The notes below the pieces were generated by a model. That model did not search any database. It was given only the letters and a program-made list of their open reading frames with translations, and was not told the DNA's origin. 12,776 bases of DNA from Bacillota bacterium (GTDB lineage Bacteria > Bacillota_A > Clostridia > Peptostreptococcales > Anaerovoracaceae): NCBI GenBank assembly GCA_017437925.1, contig JAFRWQ010000116.1, forward strand, positions 1-12,776, written 5' to 3'. A program made the translations under genes and the position numbers. This document shows, in pieces, positions 1 to 6,217 of the stretch. Position 1 is the stretch's first letter. Every line of letters starts with the position of its first letter.

Positions 1-937
1 CGTTGTAGACCTCGGTCGCTATGCAGAGGTCCGGACTTCCCATGCCCACGAGCTCGCAGACTATGCGGTCGTCCTTGTTGGTCCTGCCGGGCTTAAGGCC
101 TGCCGCGATCTCGGGCAGCTCGGCCTCGACGCTCTCTTCGCTCACTATGCCTTTTTCGGCCATGACTTTGAAATTGCCCCTGTGCAGGCCCTGGGAGGTG
201 CAGTCCAGATAGATCTTGTCGAACTTCATGGGGACGTCTTCCGAGGTCTCGGTAAAGGAGCCCATGGTGAGGACCAGGCAGCCCTTCTTGCACCAGGCTT
301 CCCTTACCAGGGGAGCGTCGGCGGTGGTGACGGTGATGATTATGTCTGCTCCGGTGCAGGCTTTTTCGTTGCTCTCAAAGGTCTTTACTTCGAAGCCTCT
401 TCCTTCGAAATCTGCGGCGAACTTTTCTCTGGCTTGCGGTTTGATATCGCATATCCTCAGTTCTTTGATCTCGTGTCTTAAGAGTATGCACTCGACCACG
501 AAGTGGGCCTGCTGGCCCGCTCCTATGATGGTCAGCACGTCGGTGGAGGCCGCCAGGTACTTGATAGCTATGGCGGGCTGGGCGCCGGTCCTGGCGTCGG
601 AGATCCAGTCTCCGCAGACCAGGGCTCTCAGATGGCCGTCGTGGGGATCGATGAGGCAGATGTTGCTGCGTATGAAGGGCATGCCCTTCTTCGGGTTGTC
701 GCTGTATCCTCCGACCAGCTTGAGCCCCGATGAATCAAGGGGATGCAGGTATGAGGGCATGGAGTTGAACCAGCCGTTGACCCCCAGGCTGCTCATGTCG
801 GTCGTGATCTTGGGGGGCATTACGACCAGGCCTTCTCCGTGCCATTTCCAGGTCTTTTCGACGCAGTCTATGGCCTTGTCCAGGCTCATGTGCTTTTTGA
901 CCTGCTCGTTGGTTATGATCGCGCTTTTGAATTTCAT
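1..937 (-). CDS. Ornithine cyclodeaminase / mu-crystallin family protein (C-terminus cut by window edge)
   Basis: The reverse strand reads openly from an ATG at 937 to the window edge, giving 312 residues; the family is usually about 320-330, so only a few residues are missing. A GGAGG sits at 947-951, nine bases before the start. The N-terminal half carries family landmarks: K73 in GLKLVGGY, the substrate-binding-like GDWISDARTGAQ (R116), then a Rossmann fold with IIGAGQQAHF (GxGxxA, residues 138-146). The later ADIIITVTTADAPLV segment is also typical. Family members use NAD(P) to deaminate or reduce amino acids: ornithine to proline, ketimine reduction, or alanine dehydrogenation. The exact substrate cannot be read from the sequence. 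It is divergent from a GntR/FCD regulator and an MFS transporter, which fits an inducible catabolic locus in the cytoplasm. Family call is strong; ornithine specificity is not claimed. Confidence 0.9.
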   Translation of the reverse strand, partial: MKFKSAIITNEQVKKHMSLDKAIDCVEKTWKWHGEGLVVMPPKITTDMSSLGVNGWFNSMPSYLHPLDSSGLKLVGGYSDNPKKGMPFIRSNICLIDPHDGHLRALVCGDWISDARTGAQPAIAIKYLAASTDVLTIIGAGQQAHFVVECILLRHEIKELRICDIKPQAREKFAADFEGRGFEVKTFESNEKACTGADIIITVTTADAPLVREAWCKKGCLVLTMGSFTETSEDVPMKFDKIYLDCTSQGLHRGNFKVMAEKGIVSEESVEAELPEIAAGLKPGRTNKDDRIVCELVGMGSPDLCIATEVYN

Positions 938-998
938 TTATTGATACCTCCGTTCTGATGAATACCAGAATTGTATTATTATATTATCAGACAATATG

Positions 999-1045
999 AC
1001 AAATCGCAATAACTATTATAAAGTTGACTTTATTGCAAAATTTGT
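999..1045. promoter_or_regulatory. Candidate operator: long imperfect inverted repeat
   Basis: The left arm is ACAAAT-c-GCAATAA (999-1012) and the right arm is TTATTGC-aaa-ATTTGT (1030-1045), so thirteen bases match in inverted orientation. A second, differently centred dyad, ATAAAG-TTGA-CTTTAT (1018-1033), lies inside it and overlaps the candidate rightward -35. ATTGT/ACAAT half-sites also occur at 970-974 and 991-995. GntR-family regulators often bind such dyads in the gap beside their own gene, so autoregulation plus control of the divergent gene is likely. The binding itself is inferred. Confidence 0.5.
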
Positions 1046-1061
1046 ATATTTTTTAATAGAA

Positions 1062-1080
1062 GGGCCTGCGGTTAAGGCCC
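1062..1080. repeat. Short inverted repeat in the regulator leader
   Basis: GGGCCT (1062-1067) and AGGCCC (1075-1080) are perfect arms around a seven-base loop. A GC-rich stretch with two GCCGGC copies follows (1094-1106). There is no T tract directly after the stem, so this is not a standard terminator. It could be an mRNA leader structure. Confidence 0.35.
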
Positions 1081-1137
1081 CCGGGAAGCGGCGGCCGGCT
1101 GCCGGCGCTTTTCCTGCTTTTCGGAGGCTCAGTTCCT

Positions 1138-1833
1138 ATGAAAGATATAAAACCAATTCCCAACAAGACTAATACCGATCTGGTTTCGGAGCAGCTGCAG
1201 GAGCTCATACTCGGAAGGCACTATCCTCCCGGGAGCCGGCTTCCGATAGAAGCTGACCTGGCTGCTAAATTCCGGGTGTCCAGAAGCACCATCAGAGAGG
1301 CTTTAAAGGGCCTTCAGGCCTCAGGCATACTGGTATCGACGGCGGGGAAAGGCACTTTCGTCTCCGATACGGCCCTCATGAGCATCCAGCTCTCCAGGTT
1401 CAACAAGATGCTGATCTCCACGGAACAGGTGAAGGACCTGGTGGAGCTTCGCTACGCCCTGGAACCCGAAATGGCAAGGATAGCTGCCCTGCGCCGGACA
1501 GATAAGGATATAGATGCCATGAGAAGCTGCATAGACAGCATGCGCACCACCGAAGACAGAGACGTGCTCCTTCAGTACGGCCACGATTTTCATCGGGCGG
1601 TCTGCAAATCGACCCACAACAGCATGATGACGGCCCTTCATTACTCCATCTCCAACCAGCTGCTGATGCTGCGCCGCATGGACTTTCTGACCCTTGAGGT
1701 CTACCTCAGCGGCATCGACGAACACCAGAGCATACTGGACGCCATCATAGATGGTGACGGGGAAAGAGCCGAAATGATGATGAAAAAGCATCTCGAAAAG
1801 GACTACGGCCAGTATCTCAACGGCATCTGCTGA
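1138..1833 (+). CDS. GntR family transcriptional regulator, FadR/FCD subfamily
   Basis: A 231-residue protein with a GGAGG ten bases before its ATG. Residues 12-76 are a winged helix-turn-helix of the GntR type: LILGRHYPPGSRLP, then VSRSTIREALKGLQASGI as helix-turn-helix and wing GKGTFV. Residues 96-225 match the helical FCD ligand domain, with DFHRAV near 150, EHQSILDAI near 195 and KKHLEKDY near 216. In metal-binding FCD proteins an Asp sits four residues before the first His. Here that place is Gly148, while H152, H196 and H218 remain, so metal or ligand binding may differ. The regulator lies between a divergent cyclodeaminase-like gene and an MFS transporter with which it probably shares a transcript. 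It likely responds to a small carboxylate or amino acid and binds the dyad upstream. Confidence 0.93.
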   Translation: MKDIKPIPNKTNTDLVSEQLQELILGRHYPPGSRLPIEADLAAKFRVSRSTIREALKGLQASGILVSTAGKGTFVSDTALMSIQLSRFNKMLISTEQVKDLVELRYALEPEMARIAALRRTDKDIDAMRSCIDSMRTTEDRDVLLQYGHDFHRAVCKSTHNSMMTALHYSISNQLLMLRRMDFLTLEVYLSGIDEHQSILDAIIDGDGERAEMMMKKHLEKDYGQYLNGIC

Positions 1834-1838
1834 TATAA

Positions 1839-1853
1839 GCAGGCTTCGCCTGC
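1839..1853 (+). promoter_or_regulatory. Hairpin directly before the transporter start
   Basis: GCAGGC-TTC-GCCTGC is a perfect six-base-pair hairpin in the 24-base gap between the regulator stop and the transporter ATG. It occupies the place where a ribosome binding site would be expected, and no Shine-Dalgarno match is visible. It has no T tract and so is not a terminator. It may affect translation of the transporter or coupling to the upstream gene. Confidence 0.4.
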
Positions 1854-1857
1854 GGCA

Positions 1858-3081
1858 ATGAAAGCGCATATGGACGTAAACGTGAGCAATAAATACCGCT
1901 ATTCCCTGGTCGCGGCAGGACTGATGATAATGGTTACCCAGTTCTCCATCAGCGTGAACTGTTTTCCAATATTCATCATCCCGGTATGCAATTCCCTGGG
2001 CTTCGCAAGAGGCGTATATTCCTGGACCCAGAGCTTCATATCCCTGGGCTCGGTGCTGGCGTCTCTTCTCAGCGGCAGGCTTTACGGGCGCTTCGGCATA
2101 GTAAAGGTCATGAGAGTGACGGCGGTGGCCGCCACCGTCCTCTTTTTCGTTCAGAGCTTCGCCTCGTCCATCCCGGCCTTCTGGTTCCTCAACCTGATCA
2201 TAGGTTTCTGCAACACCCTGTCCACCGCCATGCCCCTGGCCCTTCTCATAGGGGATCTTTTCACCGAAAAGCGCAACACCGTAATAGGGGTCGTCATGAT
2301 GGGCAGCGGCTTCGGGATCTCCATATTCAATAAATTGTCCAGCACCTTCATCACAGCCTATGGCTGGAGAACGGCCATGCGCCTTCTGGGCGCCATGATG
2401 GCCGGCTTTTCCCTGCTCAATTATTTCGCTCTCATAAAAGACGTGAAGGCACTCGAAGGGGAGGGCGTCACCGTCGAAAATCCCTCAAATACCCTTGAAA
2501 AGCCCGAATCCTTCTTTACCCCGCGAAGGACAGCCATAGCCCTAACCTGGGCCGTGATAGCCATCTCCGCCGACGCCCTCTGCAGCACCCTGACTCCATA
2601 TCTTCAGGACATAGGTTTCAGCCAGGATTTTGCGGCTTCCGTGTACTCGGCGGGCATGCTGACCATGGCGGCCGGCAAGATACTGCACGGCATGATCATA
2701 GACAGGTGGGGCGTCAGGGTAAGCAATACCGTGATGCTGCTTACCGCGATCATGGGAGGGATAGGCACCATTACCTTCCGCTCGGTGTATTCGGCCATAC
2801 CTGTCTGCGCCGGGATGCTCTTCGTGACTTCTTTGGGCGTTGTCGCGGCTCCGGCCCTTGCCGAAGCTATTGGAGGACAGAAGAACAAAAAGTATTTCGT
2901 CGGCAAGATCTCAGCCTTCATGAGCGTCGGCTACATGATAGCCCCCCTGATCTACGGCGGCGTCTATGACAGGACAGGGTCCTATCTTCCCGCCTACTAC
3001 GGGGCGATCGTCATGCTGGCTTTAAGCCTTGCCGCGGTACTGGCGCTGCTGCCCAAAAAGACCGGGAGCGGGGCGCTTTAA
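1858..3081 (+). CDS. MFS transporter, oxalate/formate antiporter-like
   Basis: A 407-residue polytopic membrane protein with about twelve hydrophobic helices in two halves joined by a polar loop at residues 195-223. MFS motif A is visible after helix 2 (SGRLYGRFGIVKV, 72-84) and again in the second half (GMIIDRWGVRV, 278-288). Length and style match the major facilitator superfamily. The start region and loops resemble the oxalate/formate antiporter (OFA)-type carboxylate carriers, although the substrate is not readable. The ATG at 1858 is 24 bases after the regulator's stop and lacks a visible ribosome site; ATG 1870 is an alternative. Being adjacent to a GntR regulator and an amino-acid dehydrogenase-type enzyme, it probably imports the substrate of that enzyme. 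Confidence 0.85.
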   Translation: MKAHMDVNVSNKYRYSLVAAGLMIMVTQFSISVNCFPIFIIPVCNSLGFARGVYSWTQSFISLGSVLASLLSGRLYGRFGIVKVMRVTAVAATVLFFVQSFASSIPAFWFLNLIIGFCNTLSTAMPLALLIGDLFTEKRNTVIGVVMMGSGFGISIFNKLSSTFITAYGWRTAMRLLGAMMAGFSLLNYFALIKDVKALEGEGVTVENPSNTLEKPESFFTPRRTAIALTWAVIAISADALCSTLTPYLQDIGFSQDFAASVYSAGMLTMAAGKILHGMIIDRWGVRVSNTVMLLTAIMGGIGTITFRSVYSAIPVCAGMLFVTSLGVVAAPALAEAIGGQKNKKYFVGKISAFMSVGYMIAPLIYGGVYDRTGSYLPAYYGAIVMLALSLAAVLALLPKKTGSGAL

Positions 3082-3135
3082 AACCGCGGTCCGGATACTT
3101 TTTCATGTAAAAATGCGGAAATGCTCCGCGATCTG

Positions 3136-3144
3136 TGGTATAAT
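3136..3144 (+). promoter_or_regulatory. Extended -10 promoter for the DUF3830 gene
   Basis: TGG-TATAAT is a perfect extended -10 element. No good -35 is seen. In its place is a short dyad, GCGGA-AATGC-TCCGC (3115-3129), which could be an operator. Transcription would begin near 3151, leaving a leader of about 36 bases before the ATG at 3187. Confidence 0.65.
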
Positions 3145-3186
3145 CTGAACGACCTACCGTTAACACAGCAAGAAAAGGATAAAAAT

Positions 3187-3603
3187 ATGGAACATCTTAA
3201 GATCACTGCAGGACCTTATACCTTCATAGCAAAACTTGAAAAGGAGAATGCCCCCAAGACCTGCGAAGCCTTCTGCGAGAGGCTTCCCTTCAAAAGCAAA
3301 TTCGTCCACGTCCGCTGGAGCGGAGAGGCCGTCTGGGCTCCTCTGGGCGACTACAAGCTTGGCGTGGACTACGAGAACCACACCTGCTACCCCTCGAGGG
3401 GAGACGTGCTCTTCTACATAGGAGGCATAAGCGAGACCGAGATCATCATGGCCTACGGAAGCTGCGCCTTCGCCAGCAAGGTCGGTCTTCTCGCCGGAAA
3501 CCATTTCCTCACCATAGTAGAGGGAATGGAAAACCTTGAAAAGCTGGGCAAGGAGTGCCTCTGGAAGGGCGCCCAGGAAGTGGTCTTCGAAAAGTACGAC
3601 TAG
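3187..3603 (+). CDS. DUF3830 family protein (cyclophilin-like fold)
   Basis: A 138-residue soluble protein. I chose ATG 3187, preceded by AAGGA at 3175-3179, because the longer in-frame start at 3121 lies upstream of the TATAAT promoter and so would not be transcribed from it. The sequence has the hallmarks I associate with DUF3830: KITAGPYTFIAKLEKENAPKTCEAF, HVRWSGEAVWAPLGD, YPSRGDVLFYIGGISETEI, and FASKVGLLAGNHFLTIVEG. The family has a cyclophilin-like beta-barrel fold, but its biochemical role is not established. Members tend to sit beside amidohydrolase, transporter and dehydrogenase genes for amino-acid or pyrimidine-like compounds. Here the neighbours are an MFS carrier, a GntR regulator and a cyclodeaminase-like enzyme. 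The gene has its own promoter and terminator. Confidence 0.82.
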   Translation: MEHLKITAGPYTFIAKLEKENAPKTCEAFCERLPFKSKFVHVRWSGEAVWAPLGDYKLGVDYENHTCYPSRGDVLFYIGGISETEIIMAYGSCAFASKVGLLAGNHFLTIVEGMENLEKLGKECLWKGAQEVVFEKYD

Positions 3604-3627
3604 TTATATATCATATCCCAAAAGCTT

Positions 3628-3666
3628 ACGGGCTTTCGGCATGCGGGCCGAAGGCCCGTTTTTTTT
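3628..3666 (+). terminator. Strong intrinsic terminator after DUF3830 gene
   Basis: A thirteen-base-pair stem (arms 3628-3640 and 3647-3659, one T-G wobble) with a six-base loop is followed by eight T residues (3659-3666). It closes the first region and isolates it from the next operon. Confidence 0.93.
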
Positions 3667-3731
3667 ATGGCATAGATGATAAATGTTCATAATGATAACA
3701 ATAAATAGTATATCCGATAAAGAAATATTAG

Positions 3732-3760
3732 ATGACAAATATCAGGCAATAATGTATAAT
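3732..3760 (+). promoter_or_regulatory. Promoter of the small membrane-protein operon
   Basis: ATGACA (3732-3737, five of six matches to TTGACA) and TATAAT (3755-3760, perfect) are separated by exactly 17 bases. The upstream 3667-3731 stretch is AT-rich. Transcription would start about 3767. This rules out the in-frame ATG at 3762 as the first gene's start. Confidence 0.85.
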
Positions 3761-3806
3761 TATGAAATCAAAATGTGAACGATGGTTAGCAAGGAAAGGA
3801 ACACCC

Positions 3807-3971
3807 ATGAAAGATCTGCTTATAGGCATAGCGACCCTCATAGTAGCCCTGATAATCATAGGCACCCTGATCCTGGGCAACGGCAACGGCACCCTCCAGA
3901 CCGTCATGAGCAACAAGGTCTCAGAGGGCATCGAGTCGGTCCAGAATCTGGAGTTCAAGACCAATCCATGA
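3807..3971 (+). CDS. Small single-helix membrane protein 1 of 4 (pseudopilin-like)
   Basis: A 54-residue protein starting MKDLLIGIATLIVALIII, with one N-terminal transmembrane helix (about 3-23) and a short polar tail carrying GNGNGTLQTVMSNKVSEGIESV. The start at 3807 is supported by AAGGAAAGGA at 3791-3800 and by the promoter position. There is no signal peptidase site and no Gly/Glu prepilin-peptidase signature, so it would stay anchored by an uncleaved N-terminal helix. It is the first gene of a four-gene operon whose products share this opening. Size and shape recall Flp/pseudopilin subunits or small membrane scaffolds, but I do not recognise a named family. It ends in an ATGA overlap with the next gene. 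Confidence 0.75.
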   Translation: MKDLLIGIATLIVALIIIGTLILGNGNGTLQTVMSNKVSEGIESVQNLEFKTNP

Positions 3972-4102
3972 AGGACCTGGTAGTCGTCATAGCGCTGCTG
4001 GTTCTGGGAGTGATACTGGCAAGGCTCATACTGTCCCCCGACGGGCTGATGGGAGCCGCGAGAAGCCTCTTCACTAACCAGATACAGTTTCTCGCTCAGT
4101 AA
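3968..4102 (+). CDS. Small single-helix membrane protein 2 of 4
   Basis: A 44-residue protein, MKDLVVVIALLVLGVILARLI followed by a short amphipathic tail ending in NQIQFLAQ. Its ATG overlaps the previous stop (ATGA), which implies translational coupling. The first 20 residues closely parallel the preceding protein and the two that follow, suggesting duplication or assembly through a common helix. The gene is short, but the conserved opening, the coupling and the lack of gaps in the operon make it credible. No family is recognised. Confidence 0.7.
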   Translation: MKDLVVVIALLVLGVILARLILSPDGLMGAARSLFTNQIQFLAQ

Positions 4103-4117
4103 AAAGGCGGGCTTAAG

Positions 4118-4513
4118 TTGAAAAACCTTATCACGGGCATAGCCTGCATGATAATACTGTCGGTCTTCCTGGTGCAGATAAGCTCGTACCAGGCCGCGCA
4201 CAGCAGAATACTCTTCGCAGAGACCGCGGTCAACTCAGCCGTCGAGACCGCAAGGCAGGACGGCTGCTTTACCGCGTCCAATATCGCGAGGCTCAGGGCA
4301 AGGCTTTCAGCGAGGCTGGGCTGCGACCCCTCCGAGATCGTCATAAACGCTTCGTCGGTGCCGGTAATGAGGGGGAGCATGATCGAGTATTCGGTGAGCT
4401 ATCCCCTTAAAGGCATAGTAGCGGCGTCGAAGGCGCTGGGCATAGCTGACGAAGACAACATGACCGTCAACACCATCAGCGGTTCGGCGGCCAGCGAGTA
4501 TACGGGAAGGTAG
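4118..4513 (+). CDS. TadE/pseudopilin-like membrane-anchored protein 3 of 4
   Basis: A 131-residue protein read from a TTG at 4118, chosen because it restores the MKNLITGIA opening shared by the other three and has AAGGCGG about eight bases upstream. One N-terminal helix (3-22) is followed by a soluble domain. The segment SSYQAAHSRILFAETAVNSAVETARQDG, given here only as a pattern, is an Ala-rich helix with a terminal Gly, as in TadE-like or DUF4320-like pilus accessory proteins. A beta-rich part (IVINASSVPVMRGSMIEYSV) and a conserved-looking SYPLKGIVAASKALGI come next. The resemblance is structural and not a firm family match. It lies 15 bases after protein 2 and three bases before protein 4. 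Confidence 0.72.
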   Translation: MKNLITGIACMIILSVFLVQISSYQAAHSRILFAETAVNSAVETARQDGCFTASNIARLRARLSARLGCDPSEIVINASSVPVMRGSMIEYSVSYPLKGIVAASKALGIADEDNMTVNTISGSAASEYTGR

Positions 4514-4516
4514 GCC

Positions 4517-5056
4517 GTGAAGAACATCGTCGTTACCATGGCCCTGCTGGTACTCTGCAGCGCGATACTGCTCTTCCAGATGGACGCCAACATGACCGAG
4601 AGGGAGAGCTACAGGGTGAAATACACCGCTGACCGCATGGCGGGAGCAGCGACCCTCTTCACCGATCCCTACTGGTACGGCAGGGGGAGGATAGTCTTTG
4701 AAGACAGCGAGGGTCTCGGCGCGGCCCTTGAGATATTCAGGGACAATCTGGGCTACGGCGGCTCGTTTTTCCCCGCCCGAAACACTTTCTTTACCGAAGC
4801 CGCCCGGGTGAGCCTCTGCTTTTTCGACGATTCCCTGAACGCCAGGCGCTACGTCAACGGGGCTCTCGCATCCGAGTTTTCCTTCAGCTACGGGGAGGAC
4901 GCGGGAGTTTACGATGCCGCCTTCGCGGGGGACGGCTTCATCATCGAAAAGCCCTGCGTGCTCTGCGTGATAGACGCGGGGAGGCCGGCTCTTAGGGCGT
5001 CCCTTCTCAGCGGCTCGGTCAAAATTGTCAAAAAGAGTATTTACGAATATAAATAA
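4517..5056 (+). CDS. Membrane-anchored protein 4 of 4 with larger extracytoplasmic domain
   Basis: A 179-residue protein read from a GTG at 4517, three bases after the previous stop, with GGAAGG upstream at about 4505-4510. It opens MKNIVVTMALLVLCSAILLFQ, the shared helix, then a basic/acidic helix (ERESYRVKYTADRMAGAATLF) and a mixed domain with DPYWYGRGRIVF, GYGGSFFPARNTFF and two Cys near the end (PCVLCVID). The topology is N-in with the domain outside. Together with its three neighbours it resembles a minor-pilin or surface-complex set. No ATPase, inner-membrane platform or prepilin peptidase gene lies in the window. Function is unknown. Confidence 0.75.
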   Translation: MKNIVVTMALLVLCSAILLFQMDANMTERESYRVKYTADRMAGAATLFTDPYWYGRGRIVFEDSEGLGAALEIFRDNLGYGGSFFPARNTFFTEAARVSLCFFDDSLNARRYVNGALASEFSFSYGEDAGVYDAAFAGDGFIIEKPCVLCVIDAGRPALRASLLSGSVKIVKKSIYEYK

Positions 5057-5067
5057 GGGGCGAACTG

Positions 5068-5076
5068 TGATAAAAT
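5068..5076 (+). promoter_or_regulatory. Probable extended -10 promoter for the hydrolase, abutting a terminator arm
   Basis: TGA-TAAAAT fits an extended -10 (TGn plus five of six bases). No clear -35 is present. The expected start near 5083-5084 falls at the loop of the terminator hairpin at 5077-5096, so transcripts from here would lack the 5' arm and escape termination. Confidence 0.5.
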
Positions 5077-5106
5077 AGCGGGTATAAAGACCCGCTTTTT
5101 ATTTTT
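5077..5106 (+). terminator. Intrinsic terminator of the four-gene operon
   Basis: AGCGGGT-ATAAAG-ACCCGCT is a perfect seven-base-pair hairpin (5077-5096) followed by TTTTTATTTTT. It lies 20 bases after the last small membrane-protein gene. Confidence 0.88.
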
Positions 5107-5133
5107 CCGACATAGACGATTAAGGAGGATACT

Positions 5134-6084
5134 ATGGCCGAAAACGATAAGAACAAGATCCCCAGCATGGAGTCCTTCGCCATGGCGGCGCTGGACAAGC
5201 ACGTCGACAACCTGCTCTGGTTCCAGAGACTGGGCGATAAAGCCAAGGTAGACATAAGCGTTATTACGGGTAACCCGCCTGCGAATACCATGGCTCAGGC
5301 CCCTCTCGAGAAGGGCAATCCGGTCAAATTCACCGTGTACAGTTTCGTCCCCAAAGACCTTGACACCAAGAAGAAGCACCCGGCCATCATGCTGATCCAC
5401 GGCGGCATCCACAGCAATTTCGGCAGCGCCGCCAACGCCCACATCGTCAGCGAGATGATAGACCAGGGCTACACCGTCATCGCCCCCGACTACAGAGGCA
5501 GCACCGGCTACGGACCCCTCACCTGGCAGCTGATAGACTACGGCGGGGAAGAGGTCGAGGACTGCATGTACGCCAGAGAATGGGCCCTCGCCACATATCC
5601 CTTCATCGATCCCAAGAGATTCGGCATCATGGGCTGGTCCCACGGCGGCATGATAACCCTGCTCTCCATCTTCAGGCATCCCGGAGTATACGCCGCTGCC
5701 TTCGCGGGAGTCCCCGTCAGCGACCTGATCACCCGCCAGGGCTACCACAAGGCCGGCTACAACGACCTGATGGCCGCCGACTACCACACCGGAGTCTTCG
5801 CCTGGGAGGATCCCAAGGAATACATGAGAAGATCGCCGGCCTGGAACGTCGAGAGCTTCGACAACAGCCCCTTACGCATACACACCAACACCAACGACGA
5901 GGACGTCAACGTGCTGGAGGTCAAGATGCTGATCAAGGCCCTCAAGGCCGAGAACAAGAAGTTCGAGTACGAGATCTTCGAGGACATCCCCGGAGGCCAC
6001 GTCTTCGACCGCATCGATACCGTCGTCGCCCGCCAGATCCGCCAGAAGATCTGGGACTTCATGGCGAGGTATCTGAAGCCTTAG
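5134..6084 (+). CDS. Alpha/beta hydrolase, prolyl oligopeptidase (S9)-type peptidase or esterase
   Basis: A 316-residue protein with AAGGAGG five bases before its ATG and no signal peptide, so it is cytoplasmic. Residues 82-310 are an alpha/beta hydrolase core. It has the oxyanion-loop LIHGGIH (87-93), YRGSTGYG (120-127, typical of S9 peptidases), the nucleophile elbow GWSHGG with Ser169, an Asp in NTNDEDV (Asp255 best fits DxxV), and GGHVFDR with His289. The catalytic triad is thus complete. Unlike full prolyl oligopeptidases it has no beta-propeller; the N-terminal 80 residues are a short alpha/beta extension. Likely reactions are dipeptide or acyl-peptide hydrolysis, or ester hydrolysis. 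It is monocistronic between two terminators. Confidence 0.88.
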   Translation: MAENDKNKIPSMESFAMAALDKHVDNLLWFQRLGDKAKVDISVITGNPPANTMAQAPLEKGNPVKFTVYSFVPKDLDTKKKHPAIMLIHGGIHSNFGSAANAHIVSEMIDQGYTVIAPDYRGSTGYGPLTWQLIDYGGEEVEDCMYAREWALATYPFIDPKRFGIMGWSHGGMITLLSIFRHPGVYAAAFAGVPVSDLITRQGYHKAGYNDLMAADYHTGVFAWEDPKEYMRRSPAWNVESFDNSPLRIHTNTNDEDVNVLEVKMLIKALKAENKKFEYEIFEDIPGGHVFDRIDTVVARQIRQKIWDFMARYLKP

Positions 6085-6112
6085 CCCTGGGCTCCGCATA
6101 AAGCGCAAATCA

Positions 6113-6151
6113 AAAGACCTGCCCTTTAAGGGCAGGTCTTTCATCGTTTTT
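6113..6151 (+). terminator. Intrinsic terminator after the hydrolase
   Basis: A perfect twelve-base-pair stem (6113-6124 with 6130-6141) has a TTTAA loop. The sequence after the stem is CATCG and then five T. The T tract is slightly displaced, but the A-rich 5' and T-rich 3' arms also make it work in reverse. Confidence 0.88.
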
Positions 6152-6217
6152 GCCGTCAGCTTTCGCTTAGACCGGTATTTCGAGTATAAAGTCCCCGGTT
6201 TCCGGGATAAGGCCGTT

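Larger units (their letters stand above)
938..1137. promoter_or_regulatory. Divergent intergenic region with candidate promoters both ways
   Basis: This 200-base gap separates the cyclodeaminase-like gene from the GntR regulator, and positions 961-1058 are far richer in A+T than the flanking genes. Rightward, TTGACT (1024-1029) and TATATT (1045-1050) are a possible -35/-10 pair, but the spacing of 15 is short. Leftward, TTGCGA and TAATAT (reverse strand, about 1009-981) with a 17-base spacer form a possible pair. Neither is consensus, so exact promoters are uncertain. The regulator's ribosome site is GGAGG at 1123-1127. Confidence 0.5.

Noticed and set aside
216..944. A 242-codon plus-strand open frame over the left edge
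   Set aside because: It lies antisense to the cyclodeaminase-like gene, whose reading has clear family motifs and a ribosome site. The plus-strand translation has low-complexity, unrecognisable sequence.
3121..3186. Longer N-terminus for the DUF3830 protein
   Set aside because: It would start upstream of the TATAAT promoter at 3139-3144 and its 22 extra residues do not match the family. ATG 3187 has its own ribosome site.
3762..3806. Longer N-terminus for small membrane protein 1
   Set aside because: ATG 3762 is two bases after the -10 and so before the transcription start. It would also put a charged stretch before the helix shared with its three neighbours.
3807..4102. Classical Flp/type IVb pilin call for the first two small proteins
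   Set aside because: The Gly-xxxx-Glu prepilin peptidase signature is absent and no tad ATPase, peptidase or platform gene is in the window, so I describe them only as pseudopilin-like.
5041..5787. A 248-codon minus-strand open frame
   Set aside because: It is antisense to the S9 hydrolase, which carries a complete catalytic triad and a strong ribosome site. The frame is a GC-rich shadow and also covers the terminator.
5580..6101. A plus-strand frame rich in Arg and His within the hydrolase
   Set aside because: Its composition (runs of R, H, P, Q) is the usual out-of-frame shadow of a GC-rich gene, and it has no start context.
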